Notes under the pieces: generated by a model | Databases searched by the model: none | What the model was told of the DNA's origin: nothing | The model's input: only the letters and a program-made list of their open reading frames with translations | Part shown: in pieces, positions 38,665 to 48,607 of the stretch | How the letters are laid out: each line of letters begins with the position of its first letter | Position numbering within the stretch: the first letter of the stretch is position 1 | From: Amycolatopsis benzoatilytica AK 16/65 | GTDB lineage: Bacteria > Actinomycetota > Actinomycetes > Mycobacteriales > Pseudonocardiaceae | Assembly: GCF_000383915.1 (NCBI RefSeq) | Contig: NZ_KB912942.1 | Location: 2,392,561-2,456,560, forward strand | Direction of reading: 5' to 3' | DNA: 64,000 nt | Program-made: the position numbers and the translations under genes

Positions 38665-40752
38665 TCAACTGTGCGGCGGCGGGTCCTGCGCCCCGACCCC
38701 CAGCACCCTCCCGAGCGCGATCAGCCCCTCGTCCAGGTGGCTCATGCTGGACAGCACGGCGCGGGTCTCCGCCTCGTCGATCCGGTCGGCGACCGGTGTC
38801 CCGTCGTCGCGGACCAGCTTGCGATCGCGGGTGCTGCCCGGTGCGCTCACCGCTTCGTGCACGAGGTCGACGTTCGCGATGATCCGGCCGGCGAACTGGT
38901 CCAGTCGCTCGGAGACCGGGCCGTCGAGCTGGCCGGGCTGCGCTCGGGCCGCGACGTGCCGGGCCCGGAACGCGATGCCTTCGAGCGTGGTCAGCACGTG
39001 CCAGCCGTAGTCGCGGCGGGCGCTGCGCAGGTTGATCGGGTGGGTCAGCGGCTCGATGGTCAGCCGCACGTGCTCGACCGCCCGGTCCAGGTCGCGTGAC
39101 ATCTCGATGATGTTCACGTTCTCCCGCCCGGACAGCAGTGTCGCCGCGGACGCCACGAACTCGTGGAGTTCGTCCAGTGCGATCGCGATGTCGTCGAGCA
39201 TCACCGCGCGGGTGCGCACCGGCAGGACCACGATCGCGGCGAGCAGCCCGCACGCCGCCCCGACCGCGGTCTCCGCGACCCGGATCCACAGCACCTCGAT
39301 GCTGAACGTGCCGAGCAGGCTGTAGAGCAGGCCGAGCATGCTCGTCACGAAGAACGCCATCAGGAACTGCGACACCCGCGCGGTGTAGACCATGCCGAAC
39401 ACGCAGACCAGCAGGAGCGTCAGGATCGCCGGGGTGTTCCCGCTGACCAGCAGCGCGAGCGCGACGCCGCCGACGATGCCCAGCAGAGTCCCGCCGGTGC
39501 GCCGGACCCCCTTCACGAACCGGGCGCCGGCGCTGGAGGTGCCGATGAACACGACGAATACCGTCAGCACCGCCCAGTACCAGCGCTGCGGCGAGATCAG
39601 CTGCCCGGCCAGCACCGCGAGCCCGCCGCCGAGCACCGCCTGGATGGCGCCGCGCGTCTGGTTGTCCCAAGCGAACACCTTGGCCGGTTCGTCCTCGTCC
39701 GCCTCGCCTTCGGCGAAGTCCACGTCCGCCTGGTGGCTGGCGATCCGCTGCGCGCGGTCGTCGGCGACGGCGAGTTCGGCGATCGCCCGCCGCACCCCGT
39801 CGCCGGGATGCGCGCGCTCGTCGATCCGGCTGCCCTCCACCAGCATCCGGCTGTACTCGCCGGTCTCGCTGATCAGCGGGAGCTCGCGCGGATCGCGTTC
39901 CATCAGCGAGCGCAGCCGCGCCAGCCGTGCGACCAGATCGTCCGCGACGCCCGGCGGCATCGGCTGCGAACAGGTCTTCCGCACGGTGATCACCAGCCAC
40001 TGCACGGCCAGTTCCACCTCGATCACCCGGCGGCGCAGCAGGTCCGCGCGGCGCTGGTCGACCACGTCCGGCGCGTGGTCCTCGATCAGCAGCACCACCT
40101 CGTGCAGGCGCTCCATCGAGGTCCGGATCTGCCGGGTGCTGCGTTCCGAGCCGCTGGAGGAGATGTACGCAGCGGCCGAGCGCACTACCGCGCCGAGCCG
40201 CAGCCGGAACGCCTGGCGGTAGCGGATCAGCTCGGTCGCGGCGTTGTGCCGCAGCAGCGCGAACCGCACGACCGCGTTCGCCGAGACACCGATCGCGAGC
40301 GCGATCAGCAGGTGCGGCACCTGCGCGAGACGCGCCTGCAGGAACATCGGGAAGAAGAACAGGAAGAACGCGATCGACCCGAGCGCGACGCCGCGCGCGC
40401 CGAAGCGCTGCACGTACACCGCGACGAAGATCAACAGCACGAAGATGATGCTGTCCAGCGGCGCGTACGCGGACCCGACGCAGGCCACCGTGATCGACGC
40501 CGCCCCGACGAGCAGTGCGAGGCCCAGGGTGACCGCCTGGCCGCCGTGGGTCGCGTCGTTGATGGTGAACGCGCACATCATCGCCGAGATCGCCGCGACG
40601 AGCGTGGTGGTGAGCGGGAAGTGCAGCGGCAGCGTCGCCAGCACGGCGATGACGATGCCAAGCACCGCCGACGCGGCGAGCCGCAGCCGGACCAATCCCG
40701 GGTCGGCCGCGGCCAGCCGGTCGAAGAACGCGTTGCGCAGATCGGTGATCAT
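38665..40752 (-). CDS. FUSC-family inner-membrane protein
   Basis: A 695-residue membrane protein. An N-terminal bundle of about six spans (LRLAASAVLGIVIAVLATLP onward, to about residue 165) is followed by a soluble helical region of about 180 residues. A second bundle of about six spans (RWYWAVLTVFVVFIGTSSAG, about 360-510) and a soluble C-terminus complete it. This is the duplicated FUSC layout (fusaric acid resistance/YccS-like), associated with export of aromatic acids. Its ATG overlaps the stop of the GH92 gene (ATGA), an unexpected translational coupling. Confidence 0.9.
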   Translation of the reverse strand: MITDLRNAFFDRLAAADPGLVRLRLAASAVLGIVIAVLATLPLHFPLTTTLVAAISAMMCAFTINDATHGGQAVTLGLALLVGAASITVACVGSAYAPLDSIIFVLLIFVAVYVQRFGARGVALGSIAFFLFFFPMFLQARLAQVPHLLIALAIGVSANAVVRFALLRHNAATELIRYRQAFRLRLGAVVRSAAAYISSSGSERSTRQIRTSMERLHEVVLLIEDHAPDVVDQRRADLLRRRVIEVELAVQWLVITVRKTCSQPMPPGVADDLVARLARLRSLMERDPRELPLISETGEYSRMLVEGSRIDERAHPGDGVRRAIAELAVADDRAQRIASHQADVDFAEGEADEDEPAKVFAWDNQTRGAIQAVLGGGLAVLAGQLISPQRWYWAVLTVFVVFIGTSSAGARFVKGVRRTGGTLLGIVGGVALALLVSGNTPAILTLLLVCVFGMVYTARVSQFLMAFFVTSMLGLLYSLLGTFSIEVLWIRVAETAVGAACGLLAAIVVLPVRTRAVMLDDIAIALDELHEFVASAATLLSGRENVNIIEMSRDLDRAVEHVRLTIEPLTHPINLRSARRDYGWHVLTTLEGIAFRARHVAARAQPGQLDGPVSERLDQFAGRIIANVDLVHEAVSAPGSTRDRKLVRDDGTPVADRIDEAETRAVLSSMSHLDEGLIALGRVLGVGAQDPPPHS

Positions 40753-43700
40753 CGGGCGAGCAGCTCCCACTGGGCGAGGGCGACGCGCCGCCCGGACGAG
40801 GCACGGACCCGCAGCCGGTAGTGCCGGCACGCGGCAGGCGCGGCGAGCGCGAACGGACGGAGCTGCCGTCGCCAGCGGAACACCTCGCCGGCGCGTTCGT
40901 CCAGCGTCCGCCAGTGTTGCCCGTCGTCGGAGCCTTCCAGCACCCAGTCCCTCGGATCGCCGCCGCGTGAGCCGGACGTGAGCGTGTAGAGGACGACTTC
41001 GCGCGGCTCGCCGGTCACCGTGAAGGTGACGGCCGGGCACCGGGTGCGGAAAACGGCTTGGCTTCGGCTGGTGTCGTCGACCAGTGCCACCGCCGGGCCG
41101 TCGGGGCTGTGCACGGAGCCGTCGAGGTCGGACAGCGGGGCGGGCTCGACCGGGGTGACCGGTCCGCCGCCCCAGCTGCCGGGCTCGGAACGGACGTCGA
41201 ACTCCAGCACCGCGCCGCGCGCGAGGACCGCGTGCGCGAGGGTGGCCGACGGATGCGGTTCGCCGTCGACGGTCAGGCCGTGCACGTACGGCGTGTCGGC
41301 CTCGTCGTCGGCGGTCGCTGCGCGGGGTGCTCGGATCACCAGGTCCTTTCCGTCGTCCAGGTGCACGGTGGCGGAGCGGAACAGCGGCGCGCACGCCGTG
41401 TACCGCGGGCTGCCGACGGCCAGCGGATAGAGACCGAGGGCGGTGAAGACATACCAGGCCGACATCTCGCCGTTGTCCTCGTCCCCGGGATAGCCCTGGC
41501 CCAGCTCGCTGCCGAGGTACAGCCGGCGCAGCACCTCGCGGACCGTGCGCTGCAGTTTTGCGTGCGCGCCGGCGAACGCGTAGACGAACGGGATGTGGTG
41601 CGAGGGCTGGTTGGAGTGGCCGTACTGGCCCATCCGCACGTCCCTGGCCTCGGTCATTTCGTGGATACGGCGGTCCTGGCCGGTCTCCGCGAGCCGGAAG
41701 AACTCGTCCAGCTTCGCCTCCAGCGCGGCCGGGCCGCCGTGCAGCGCGGCCAGGCCGGGGCCGTCGTGCGGGACGGAGAACGCGGTGTTCCAGGCATTCG
41801 TCTCGACGTAGTCCGGGCCCCACACCCGGGGGTCGAATTCCGCCGCCGGGGTGCGCCAGCCGCCGTGCGGGGTGCGGCCCTGGAAGAAACCGATCCGCCG
41901 GTCGAAGTGATTGCGGTAGTGCTGGGCGCGTTGGCGGAGGTAGAGCGCGTTGTCGGCGAAGCCGAGCGCGTCCGAAAGGTTCGCGAGGCCGGCATCGTTG
42001 AGGCAGCCTTCCAGCGCCCAGGACAGGCCGCCGCGGGTGGAGGTCGGCGTGTAGCCGAGGTAGGGGGAACGGTCGAGTCCCTTGCGGCCGACACCCCGGC
42101 GCGGCGGAGCGACGGTGGCGTTCTTGAGCGCCGCGTCGTAGGCGGCTTCGACGTCGAAGTTCCGGACGCCCTTGAGGTAGGCGTCGGCGAACGCGACATC
42201 CGAGCTGGTGCCGGTCATCAGATCGGCGTAGCCGGGGGAGGACCACCGCGCGATCCAGCCGCCTTCGCGGTACTGCTGCACGAAACCGTCGATCATCCGG
42301 CCGCACTGGCGAGGCGCGAGAAGCGCGTACGCGGGCCAGGCAGTGCGGTAGGTGTCCCAGAAGCCGTTGTTGACATACAGCTCCCCGTCGACGACCTTGG
42401 CGCCGGTGCGGCGGCGGGTGCTCGCCCGGAAGCTGCGGGCGACCGGGCTGGCATGACGCACGCCGTGCGGCGTGTTCTCGTGGGCGGCGTTCGGGTAGAG
42501 GAAGAGCCGGTACAGGTTGGAGTAGAAGGTGGTGAGCGCGTCTTCGGACGCGCCCTCCAGTTCCACCCGGCCGAGTACTTCCTGCCAGCGCGCCTTGGCC
42601 TCGTCGCGGACCTGCTCGAATGCGGTGCCGCGCGGGATTTCCAGTTCCAGGTTGCGTTTCGCCTGGGCGAGGCTGATCAGGGACGTCGCGATGCGCAGCG
42701 TGACCTCGGTGTCGGCGAACTCCAGCCAGCCGGTGACGGTCCGCCAGAACGGGCGGCGGAGCCGGCCGCCGCCGGTCGGGCGCTGGTCGGTCTCGGCGTA
42801 GACGAACATCCGGCGTGCCCCGGCCGAGTGGACGCTGCGCACCCAGGCGTGGCCGGTGAGCACGCCGTTGTCCGGGTTGAGCCGGATGCCGCCGCGGTTG
42901 CGGGCATTGTCGAACAGGAGCCAGTTGTTCCCGGTGGGAAAGGCGAAGCGGAAGATTGCCGCGTGGTCGGCCGGTGCCAGGTCAACGGTGATGCCGTTGC
43001 CGAAGCGGACGCCGTAGTGGTGCGGGCGGTCCAGTTCGTCGGCATGGCGGAACGGGAGCGACCGGCGGACCCGGTCCGGTTCGACCGGTCCGGTGCCGGG
43101 CATCAAATGGAAGGTGTGCCGATCGCCCATCCACGGGCTCGGCTGGTGGCTCACGCCGAACGCCTGCAAGCGCGGGCGGTTCTCGGCGTCGTTGTGGCGG
43201 TGGTAGGAGTAGAACCAGTTCAGCGCCCGGGCGTCGGTGATCGGCGTCCAGAAGGCGAAGCCGTGCGGGACGGCGGTGGCCGGGAAGGTGTTGCCGCGGG
43301 AGAACCGGCTGCTGGAATGCGTGCCGCGAGTGGTGCGCACCCGGTCGGGCAACGACTTCTCGGCGGGCGGTTCGTCGGCGAGGCGGACGTCGTCCAGCCA
43401 GCCGACCGCGGTGCCCGCCAGGTCGGTGCGCAGGACGATCCGGCGAACTCGCTTCCCGGCGAACGCGGCCAGCGAGCGGCGGACCAGGTTCCACTGGTCC
43501 ACGTACAGCGTCTTCGCCTCGCCCTGCTCGGCGGCGGAGAACCCGGCCCGGGTCCCGTCGGCGAACTCGAGGTCCAGCGCGACCCGGGTGCTGCGGTAGG
43601 TCGGCACCGGCCCGTCGGAAGCCGGGAACACCACATACGACAGCGCACTGTGGGCGGCGACCGGAATGTCCACTTCGAACAGCACCGCCGGCGGCCCCGC

Positions 43701-43856
43701 CGAATACCGCAACGCCTTCGCCCCGGTGAACCCGACGCCGGTCTTCGCGGTCGGCGACCGCCGCGGCCCGGAGTCCACCGCCAACGCCGGCGAGACCGGC
43801 TGCGGATCGCCCGCTTCGAACGAGGAGAAGAACGCAGCCGTGGTCACCGCCCCCAC
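40749..43856 (-). CDS. GH92 alpha-mannosidase paralogue without signal peptide
   Basis: A 1035-residue glycoside hydrolase of family 92, calcium-dependent exo-alpha-mannosidases. Conserved blocks are present: RGNTFPATAVPHGFAFWTP, FWDTYRTAWPAYALL, MGQYGHSNQPSHHIPFVY, and the catalytic loop GYPGDEDNGEMSAWYVF near residue 785. An F5/8-type-C-like domain forms the C-terminus (about 900-1035). No signal peptide precedes FFSSFEAGDPQPVSPALAVD, unlike the neighbouring paralogue, so it may act inside the cell. It is coupled to the FUSC gene. About 120 bases of its upstream region precede family A copy 6. Confidence 0.93.
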   Translation of the reverse strand: MGAVTTAAFFSSFEAGDPQPVSPALAVDSGPRRSPTAKTGVGFTGAKALRYSAGPPAVLFEVDIPVAAHSALSYVVFPASDGPVPTYRSTRVALDLEFADGTRAGFSAAEQGEAKTLYVDQWNLVRRSLAAFAGKRVRRIVLRTDLAGTAVGWLDDVRLADEPPAEKSLPDRVRTTRGTHSSSRFSRGNTFPATAVPHGFAFWTPITDARALNWFYSYHRHNDAENRPRLQAFGVSHQPSPWMGDRHTFHLMPGTGPVEPDRVRRSLPFRHADELDRPHHYGVRFGNGITVDLAPADHAAIFRFAFPTGNNWLLFDNARNRGGIRLNPDNGVLTGHAWVRSVHSAGARRMFVYAETDQRPTGGGRLRRPFWRTVTGWLEFADTEVTLRIATSLISLAQAKRNLELEIPRGTAFEQVRDEAKARWQEVLGRVELEGASEDALTTFYSNLYRLFLYPNAAHENTPHGVRHASPVARSFRASTRRRTGAKVVDGELYVNNGFWDTYRTAWPAYALLAPRQCGRMIDGFVQQYREGGWIARWSSPGYADLMTGTSSDVAFADAYLKGVRNFDVEAAYDAALKNATVAPPRRGVGRKGLDRSPYLGYTPTSTRGGLSWALEGCLNDAGLANLSDALGFADNALYLRQRAQHYRNHFDRRIGFFQGRTPHGGWRTPAAEFDPRVWGPDYVETNAWNTAFSVPHDGPGLAALHGGPAALEAKLDEFFRLAETGQDRRIHEMTEARDVRMGQYGHSNQPSHHIPFVYAFAGAHAKLQRTVREVLRRLYLGSELGQGYPGDEDNGEMSAWYVFTALGLYPLAVGSPRYTACAPLFRSATVHLDDGKDLVIRAPRAATADDEADTPYVHGLTVDGEPHPSATLAHAVLARGAVLEFDVRSEPGSWGGGPVTPVEPAPLSDLDGSVHSPDGPAVALVDDTSRSQAVFRTRCPAVTFTVTGEPREVVLYTLTSGSRGGDPRDWVLEGSDDGQHWRTLDERAGEVFRWRRQLRPFALAAPAACRHYRLRVRASSGRRVALAQWELLAR

Positions 43857-43976
43857 GGTAATCGGTCCAGCACCGCGAGTGCGGGATCAGCGGTCAGCGT
43901 CGTGGCCCGCCGGGCCGGTTCGGGATGCAGCAAGCTGGCGCTGTCGTGATGCCCGGGCGGCCACCTTTGCCGGTCT

Positions 43977-44061
43977 GTCCGTGAAGGGCCCCATCACGGA
44001 ATCCAAGTCCGTGAAGGGCCCCTTGAGGGAATCCAAGTCCCTGAAGGAGCCCTTCACGGAC
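43977..44061. repeat. Family A hairpin repeat, copy 6 (85 bp, two modules)
   Basis: Two 30-bp modules (43981-44010 and 44011-44040, each GTGAAGGGCCCC...AATCCAAGTCC) are followed by a closing arm ending CCCTTCACGGAC. The copy is exactly 30 bases longer than the 55-bp form. It lies between the two minus-strand GH92 genes. Confidence 0.93.
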
Positions 44062-44168
44062 AAGACCAGCGGACCGTTCGGCACGCACCACCTGAGACAA
44101 GCTCTAATCCTGCGCCGGACGCTGGCGCGCTGCTGCCGCTGACCAGCCGGCTAGACGCGACATGAAAC

Positions 44169-44204
44169 GGGTGCCCCCTCGGGAAAAATCCCGAGGGGGC
44201 ACCC
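44169..44204 (-). terminator. Terminator downstream of the secreted GH92 gene
   Basis: A perfect 16-bp stem (44169-44184 with 44189-44204), loop of four, followed on the minus strand by GTTTCAT. It lies 14 bases past the GH92 stop and separates the two GH92 transcripts. Confidence 0.92.
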
Positions 44205-44218
44205 GCTGGCTCACGCCG

Positions 44219-47200
44219 TCAGAACTTCGAGCACTGTCCGCCGGCCGGGCCGTTCACCGTGTTGGCCAGCTGATAGTCGGTCGGCGCGGGGGAGTTCCCC
44301 GTGCACGCCAGCGGCCCGTTGACGGTGCTGCCGGTCAGCAGCGTCGCCTGGTTGCCGTCCAACCTGACCGGGCCGGTGACGTCGGTCAGCTCGATCGACA
44401 CCGGGCCGGTGCTGCCGGTGATCGACACCGGGCCGTTCACCTTCGTCCGGTTCAGCACCACCTGCGCCGCACCGCTCGCCGCGAGCGGGCCAGCGATCTG
44501 GCCTCCCCGGACGATCAGCGAAGCACCCCGGGCCACGTTCACCGGTCCCGAGACCGTGGCGCCGTTCAAGCACACCACGCCGCTCGACACAGTCAGCGGG
44601 CCGTTCTGCTGGCCGGTGAGCGTCTTCGTGCACGACGCGTCCGGCCGGCCCAGCAGCTCGACCTCCGACAGGCTCGCCGGACCGCCGGTCGTCGCGGTGA
44701 CTTCCAGCCGGTAATAGGCGTAGTGCGCCGGGTTCTTCACCGCGAAGGCCCGCGTCTGCTGCCGCCACCGGAAGGACTGGTCAGTCTGCTGGTCGGCGAC
44801 CGTCCAGGTCTTCCCGTCATAGGAGCCCTTCAACGTCCAGCTCTTCGCGTCGCCCGCACCGGTGCCCGAGGTCAGCGTGTAGTGCGTGACCGCCTCGTCA
44901 GTCGACTTCAGCTGGTACTGCACCGCACCGGTCACCTTCGCCTGCGTGCCCGACGTGTTGTCGAACAGCGCCGAAGCGTCCGAACCGTCCGAAGTGGACA
45001 AGGTGCCCTTGCCCGGGCCGGTCTCGTCGTGCAGCGGCGTCGGCACGGCGTCGCCGGTGGTGATCGACTTCGGCGCGTCGTTCGCGCCGGTGCCCCACGC
45101 CGACGGGTTCGGGCCCATGTCGAAGTCGAGCGTGGCGCCGTGGGCGAGCAGGTCGTGCGGCAGCGACGTCGACGTCCACGCCTTGCCGTTGACCTTCAAG
45201 CCCTGCACGTACACGTTCTTCGCCGAGTTCTTCGGCGCGTTGATCACCAGGTCGCCGCCCGGCAGGTGCACGGTCGCCTTGGTGAACAGCGGCGACCCGA
45301 TCGCGTAGTTCGGGCTGCCCATCTGCAGCGGGTAGAAGCCCAGCGAGCTGAAGACGTACCAGGCCGACATCTCGCCGTTGTCCTCGTCGCCCGGGTAGCC
45401 CTGGCCCAGCTCGCTGCCGGTGTACAGCCGCGACACCGCTTCGCGCACCTTCGCCTGCGTCTTCGCCGGCTGGCCCGCGTAGTCGTACATGTAGAGGATG
45501 TGGTGCGAGGGCTGGTTGGAGTGGCCGTACTGGCCCATCCGCACGTCCCGCGCCTCCCGCATCTCGTGGATCGTGCCGCCGTAGCTGCCCGGGAAGGTCG
45601 CGGTCTCCTGATCGGCGAAGAACTGGTCGAGCTTCGCGCCCAGCTTGTCCTTGCCGCCGTAGAGATTCGCCAGCCCCTGCCCGTCCTGCGGCACGGTGAA
45701 GGCCATGTTCCAGCCGTCGGTCTCGGTGTAGTCGCCGCCCCACACCCGCGGGTCGTAGGACGCCTTGTCCTTGGTGAACTTCCCGCTCGCGTCCTTGCCC
45801 TGGAAGAAGCCGACGCTCGGGTCGAACAGGTTCACGTACTGCTGCGCCCGGCTGGTGAAGTACTGGTAGTTCTCCAGGTACTCCGCCTTCCGCGGATCGT
45901 TCGCCGGCGCCTGGTCGTACAGCTTCTTCGACAGGTTCGCGATGCCGAAGTCGTTGACGTAGCCCTCGATCGCCCACGAGAAGCCCTCGCCGGTCGAGTT
46001 CGGCGTGTAGCCCAGGAACTCCGACTGGTCCAGTCCCTTGCGGCCGACCGCCGAGTTCGGCGGCGCCACGGTGGCGTTCTTCAAGGCCGCGTCATAGGCC
46101 GCCTTCACGTCGAAGTTCGTCACGCCCTTCTGGTAGGCGTCGGCGAACGCGACATCCGAGCTGGTGCCGGTCATCAGATCCGCGTAGCCGGGGGAGGACC
46201 ACCGCGCGATCCAGCCGCCGTCCCGGTACTGCTGCACGAAGCCGTCCACCATCTTGCCCGCCATGTCCGGCGTGAGCAGCGAGTACGCCGGCCACGTCGT
46301 GCGGTAGGTGTCCCAGAACCCGTTGTTCACGTAGGTCTGGCCGTCGACGATCTTCGACCCGGTCTGCGTCGGGGTGTCGGTGCCGGTCTTCGGCGACACC
46401 GGGCTCGCGTACTGGTACTTCGGCGCCTCCTTCGTGCCGACGTTCTCGAAGCCCTCGTTCGGGTACAGGAACAACCGGTACAGGTTGGAGTACAGCGTCT
46501 CCATCTGGTCCTTCGAAGCGCCCTGCACCTCGATCACACCGAGCTGCTTGTCCCACGCCCGCTGCGCCGCGTCGCGCACCGAGTCGAAGCCGGCGTTCGG
46601 CGCGATCTCCTGCTCCAGGTTCTTCTTCGCCTGGTCCACGCTGATCAGCGACGTCGCGATCCGCATCGTCACCGTCTTGTCCCCGCCCGCGGCGAACCGC
46701 AGATAACCGGTCACGTTGTCCCGGCCCTGCCCGGTCAGCTTCCCGCCGGCGGTGACCGGCTTGTCGAACGTCGCGTAGACGAACATCCGCCCGGCGCCCG
46801 CGGACAAGCCGCTCTTCGCGTCGGAGTACCCGCTGAGCGTGCCGCTGGCCGGGTCGAGAGTCAGGCCGCCGGAGTTGTTCACGTTGTCGAAGATCAGGCT
46901 GGAATCGGCGCCCGGGAACGAGAACCGCATCATCGCCGCGTGATCAGCCGGCGCGATCTCGGTCTTGATCCCGTTCTGGAACGTCACGCCGTAGTAGTGC
47001 GGCCGCGCGACCTCGTTGTCGTGCGTGAACGGCAACGCCCGCTTGTCCCGGTTCGCGTCCGGCACGCCCGCGGCGGCCGAAGGCATCACCTGGAAGCTCT
47101 GCCGGTCGCCCATCCACGGGCTCGGCTCGTGGCTCACGCTGAACGCCTGCAGCTGCGGGAGATTGTCCCCGTTGTTCTGCGAGTGGTAGTTGTACAGCCA

Positions 47201-48526
47201 GCTCGCCGAGCTCGCGTCGGTCACCGGGGTCCAGAAGTTGAACCCGTGCGGCACCGCGGTCGCCGGGAAGTTGTTGCCTCGCGAGAACGTGCCGTTCGCC
47301 ATCGTGCCGCGCGTGGTCAGCACGTTGTCGCTGGGCCGGGCGCTGGCCGGCGGAGTCGGCGTCGCGGAGATCTTCAGGTCGTCCAGCCAGCCGGCGAACT
47401 GCGCCGGCCCGCTCGGGTTGTCGTAGCCGACCACGATCCGGTCGATCGTCTTGCCCGCGGCGACCCGGCCGATCGCCGAACGCACCAGGTTCCACTGGTT
47501 CGCGTACAGCACCTTGCTCGCGCCCTGGCCTTCCGGCGTCAGCGGGAAACCGTACTGGTCGGTCGCGCCGAGATCGCGCAGATGCGTGCCGTCGGTGAAG
47601 TCCAGGTCCACCGCCACGTTCGTGCTCGGGTACTTCAGATCGCCCTCGACGAACTGCGGCTGCACCTTGTAGGACAGCTCGGTGGTGGCGGCCACCGGCA
47701 GGTGCACGTCGTAGATCTTGTTGTAGGAGTAGCCGTGCCCGGCGGCCGGCTGGCTGCCCGAGTACCGGAACGCCTTCTTCCCGGTGAACCCGACCCGGTT
47801 CTTGTTGGTGTAGCCCGAAGTCGGGCCGGAGTCGACCACGCTGCGCATGTTCGGCAGCGGCGGCGGAGCCGGGTCGTCGTTGGCCAGCAGCAGCTCGGAC
47901 ATCTGCATGATGCTGTCGCCGTTGTTGCGCGTGACGTCCAGCCGGTAGTAGGTGTAAGCGGCGCTCGGCGCGGCCAGCTTGTAGTCGTTCTGCTGGAAGC
48001 GGTTCGCGAACGACTGCCCGGACTGCTTGTCCAGGTCCGTCCAGCTCGACCCGTCGTTCGAACCCTGCAGCGTCCAGTCCCGCGGGTCCCGGCCCGGCGC
48101 GTCGTTGGCCGAGCTGATCGCGTAGTGGGTGATCGCGGTCGGCGCGGACAGCGTGAACGTCACCGACGCGGCCGGATCCCAGGACAGCCACTTGGTCCCG
48201 GTGCTGCCGTCGATCAGGTTCGCGGCGACCTCGCCGCCTCCGGTGTTCTCGCTGGTCGCGCTGATGTCGGTGATCTTCCCCCGGATGTCGCCGGGGATGG
48301 CGGTGCCGTTCGCGCCGTTGACGCCCGAAGCGCGCGGCTTCCCGGCGGCATCGGTGTCGACGGCGTCCTGCGTCGCGGGCGGGTCGTTCGCTTCGAACGA
48401 CGAAACGAAGTCCGGCGGGGCGGCCTCTGCCGGCGCGGCGGCGGCCGCGGCAGGCAGGACGACCAGGCCGGCCGCCGCCACCGCCGCGGCGAGCACGGCG
48501 TGGAGCGGTCTGGCACTTCGGGGCAT
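44219..48526 (-). CDS. Secreted multidomain GH92 alpha-mannosidase
   Basis: A 1435-residue exported enzyme. I use the ATG at 48526 (GGGAG six bases upstream); an in-frame TTG lies 12 bases further. The signal peptide is about 1-38. Domains in order: an F5/8-type-C/CBM32-like domain (about 70-220), GH92 N-terminal beta-sandwich and catalytic (alpha/alpha)6 barrel (about 230-1130) with GYPGDEDNGEMSAWYVF near 1040, and a second F5/8-type-C-like domain (about 1155-1290). Last comes a repeat domain with about eight NGP(V/L)-type turns (1292-1435). It should trim alpha-mannan or mannoprotein glycans outside the cell. A LacI-type palindrome lies 68-81 bases upstream. Confidence 0.93.
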   Translation of the reverse strand: MPRSARPLHAVLAAAVAAAGLVVLPAAAAAAPAEAAPPDFVSSFEANDPPATQDAVDTDAAGKPRASGVNGANGTAIPGDIRGKITDISATSENTGGGEVAANLIDGSTGTKWLSWDPAASVTFTLSAPTAITHYAISSANDAPGRDPRDWTLQGSNDGSSWTDLDKQSGQSFANRFQQNDYKLAAPSAAYTYYRLDVTRNNGDSIMQMSELLLANDDPAPPPLPNMRSVVDSGPTSGYTNKNRVGFTGKKAFRYSGSQPAAGHGYSYNKIYDVHLPVAATTELSYKVQPQFVEGDLKYPSTNVAVDLDFTDGTHLRDLGATDQYGFPLTPEGQGASKVLYANQWNLVRSAIGRVAAGKTIDRIVVGYDNPSGPAQFAGWLDDLKISATPTPPASARPSDNVLTTRGTMANGTFSRGNNFPATAVPHGFNFWTPVTDASSASWLYNYHSQNNGDNLPQLQAFSVSHEPSPWMGDRQSFQVMPSAAAGVPDANRDKRALPFTHDNEVARPHYYGVTFQNGIKTEIAPADHAAMMRFSFPGADSSLIFDNVNNSGGLTLDPASGTLSGYSDAKSGLSAGAGRMFVYATFDKPVTAGGKLTGQGRDNVTGYLRFAAGGDKTVTMRIATSLISVDQAKKNLEQEIAPNAGFDSVRDAAQRAWDKQLGVIEVQGASKDQMETLYSNLYRLFLYPNEGFENVGTKEAPKYQYASPVSPKTGTDTPTQTGSKIVDGQTYVNNGFWDTYRTTWPAYSLLTPDMAGKMVDGFVQQYRDGGWIARWSSPGYADLMTGTSSDVAFADAYQKGVTNFDVKAAYDAALKNATVAPPNSAVGRKGLDQSEFLGYTPNSTGEGFSWAIEGYVNDFGIANLSKKLYDQAPANDPRKAEYLENYQYFTSRAQQYVNLFDPSVGFFQGKDASGKFTKDKASYDPRVWGGDYTETDGWNMAFTVPQDGQGLANLYGGKDKLGAKLDQFFADQETATFPGSYGGTIHEMREARDVRMGQYGHSNQPSHHILYMYDYAGQPAKTQAKVREAVSRLYTGSELGQGYPGDEDNGEMSAWYVFSSLGFYPLQMGSPNYAIGSPLFTKATVHLPGGDLVINAPKNSAKNVYVQGLKVNGKAWTSTSLPHDLLAHGATLDFDMGPNPSAWGTGANDAPKSITTGDAVPTPLHDETGPGKGTLSTSDGSDASALFDNTSGTQAKVTGAVQYQLKSTDEAVTHYTLTSGTGAGDAKSWTLKGSYDGKTWTVADQQTDQSFRWRQQTRAFAVKNPAHYAYYRLEVTATTGGPASLSEVELLGRPDASCTKTLTGQQNGPLTVSSGVVCLNGATVSGPVNVARGASLIVRGGQIAGPLAASGAAQVVLNRTKVNGPVSITGSTGPVSIELTDVTGPVRLDGNQATLLTGSTVNGPLACTGNSPAPTDYQLANTVNGPAGGQCSKF

Positions 48527-48593
48527 CGTTGCTCCCAATTCGTCGGGCGGGTGAGTCGGGGAATCTCGGGGCCCCGGAAGTGAAAGACGCGGG

Positions 48594-48607
48594 TGACATC
48601 GATGTCA
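48594..48607 (-). promoter_or_regulatory. LacI-type 14-bp palindrome upstream of the secreted GH92 gene
   Basis: TGACATCGATGTCA is a perfect palindrome with the central CG pair typical of LacI-family operators. On the minus strand it overlaps a TTGACA -35 element (48609-48604). Carbohydrate-responsive LacI repression of the mannosidase is likely, but no lacI gene is in the window. Confidence 0.7.

Noticed and set aside
44162..48583. A 1473-codon plus-strand open frame opposite the secreted GH92 gene
   Set aside because: Val/Arg/His-rich antisense shadow without any domain; the minus strand encodes GH92.
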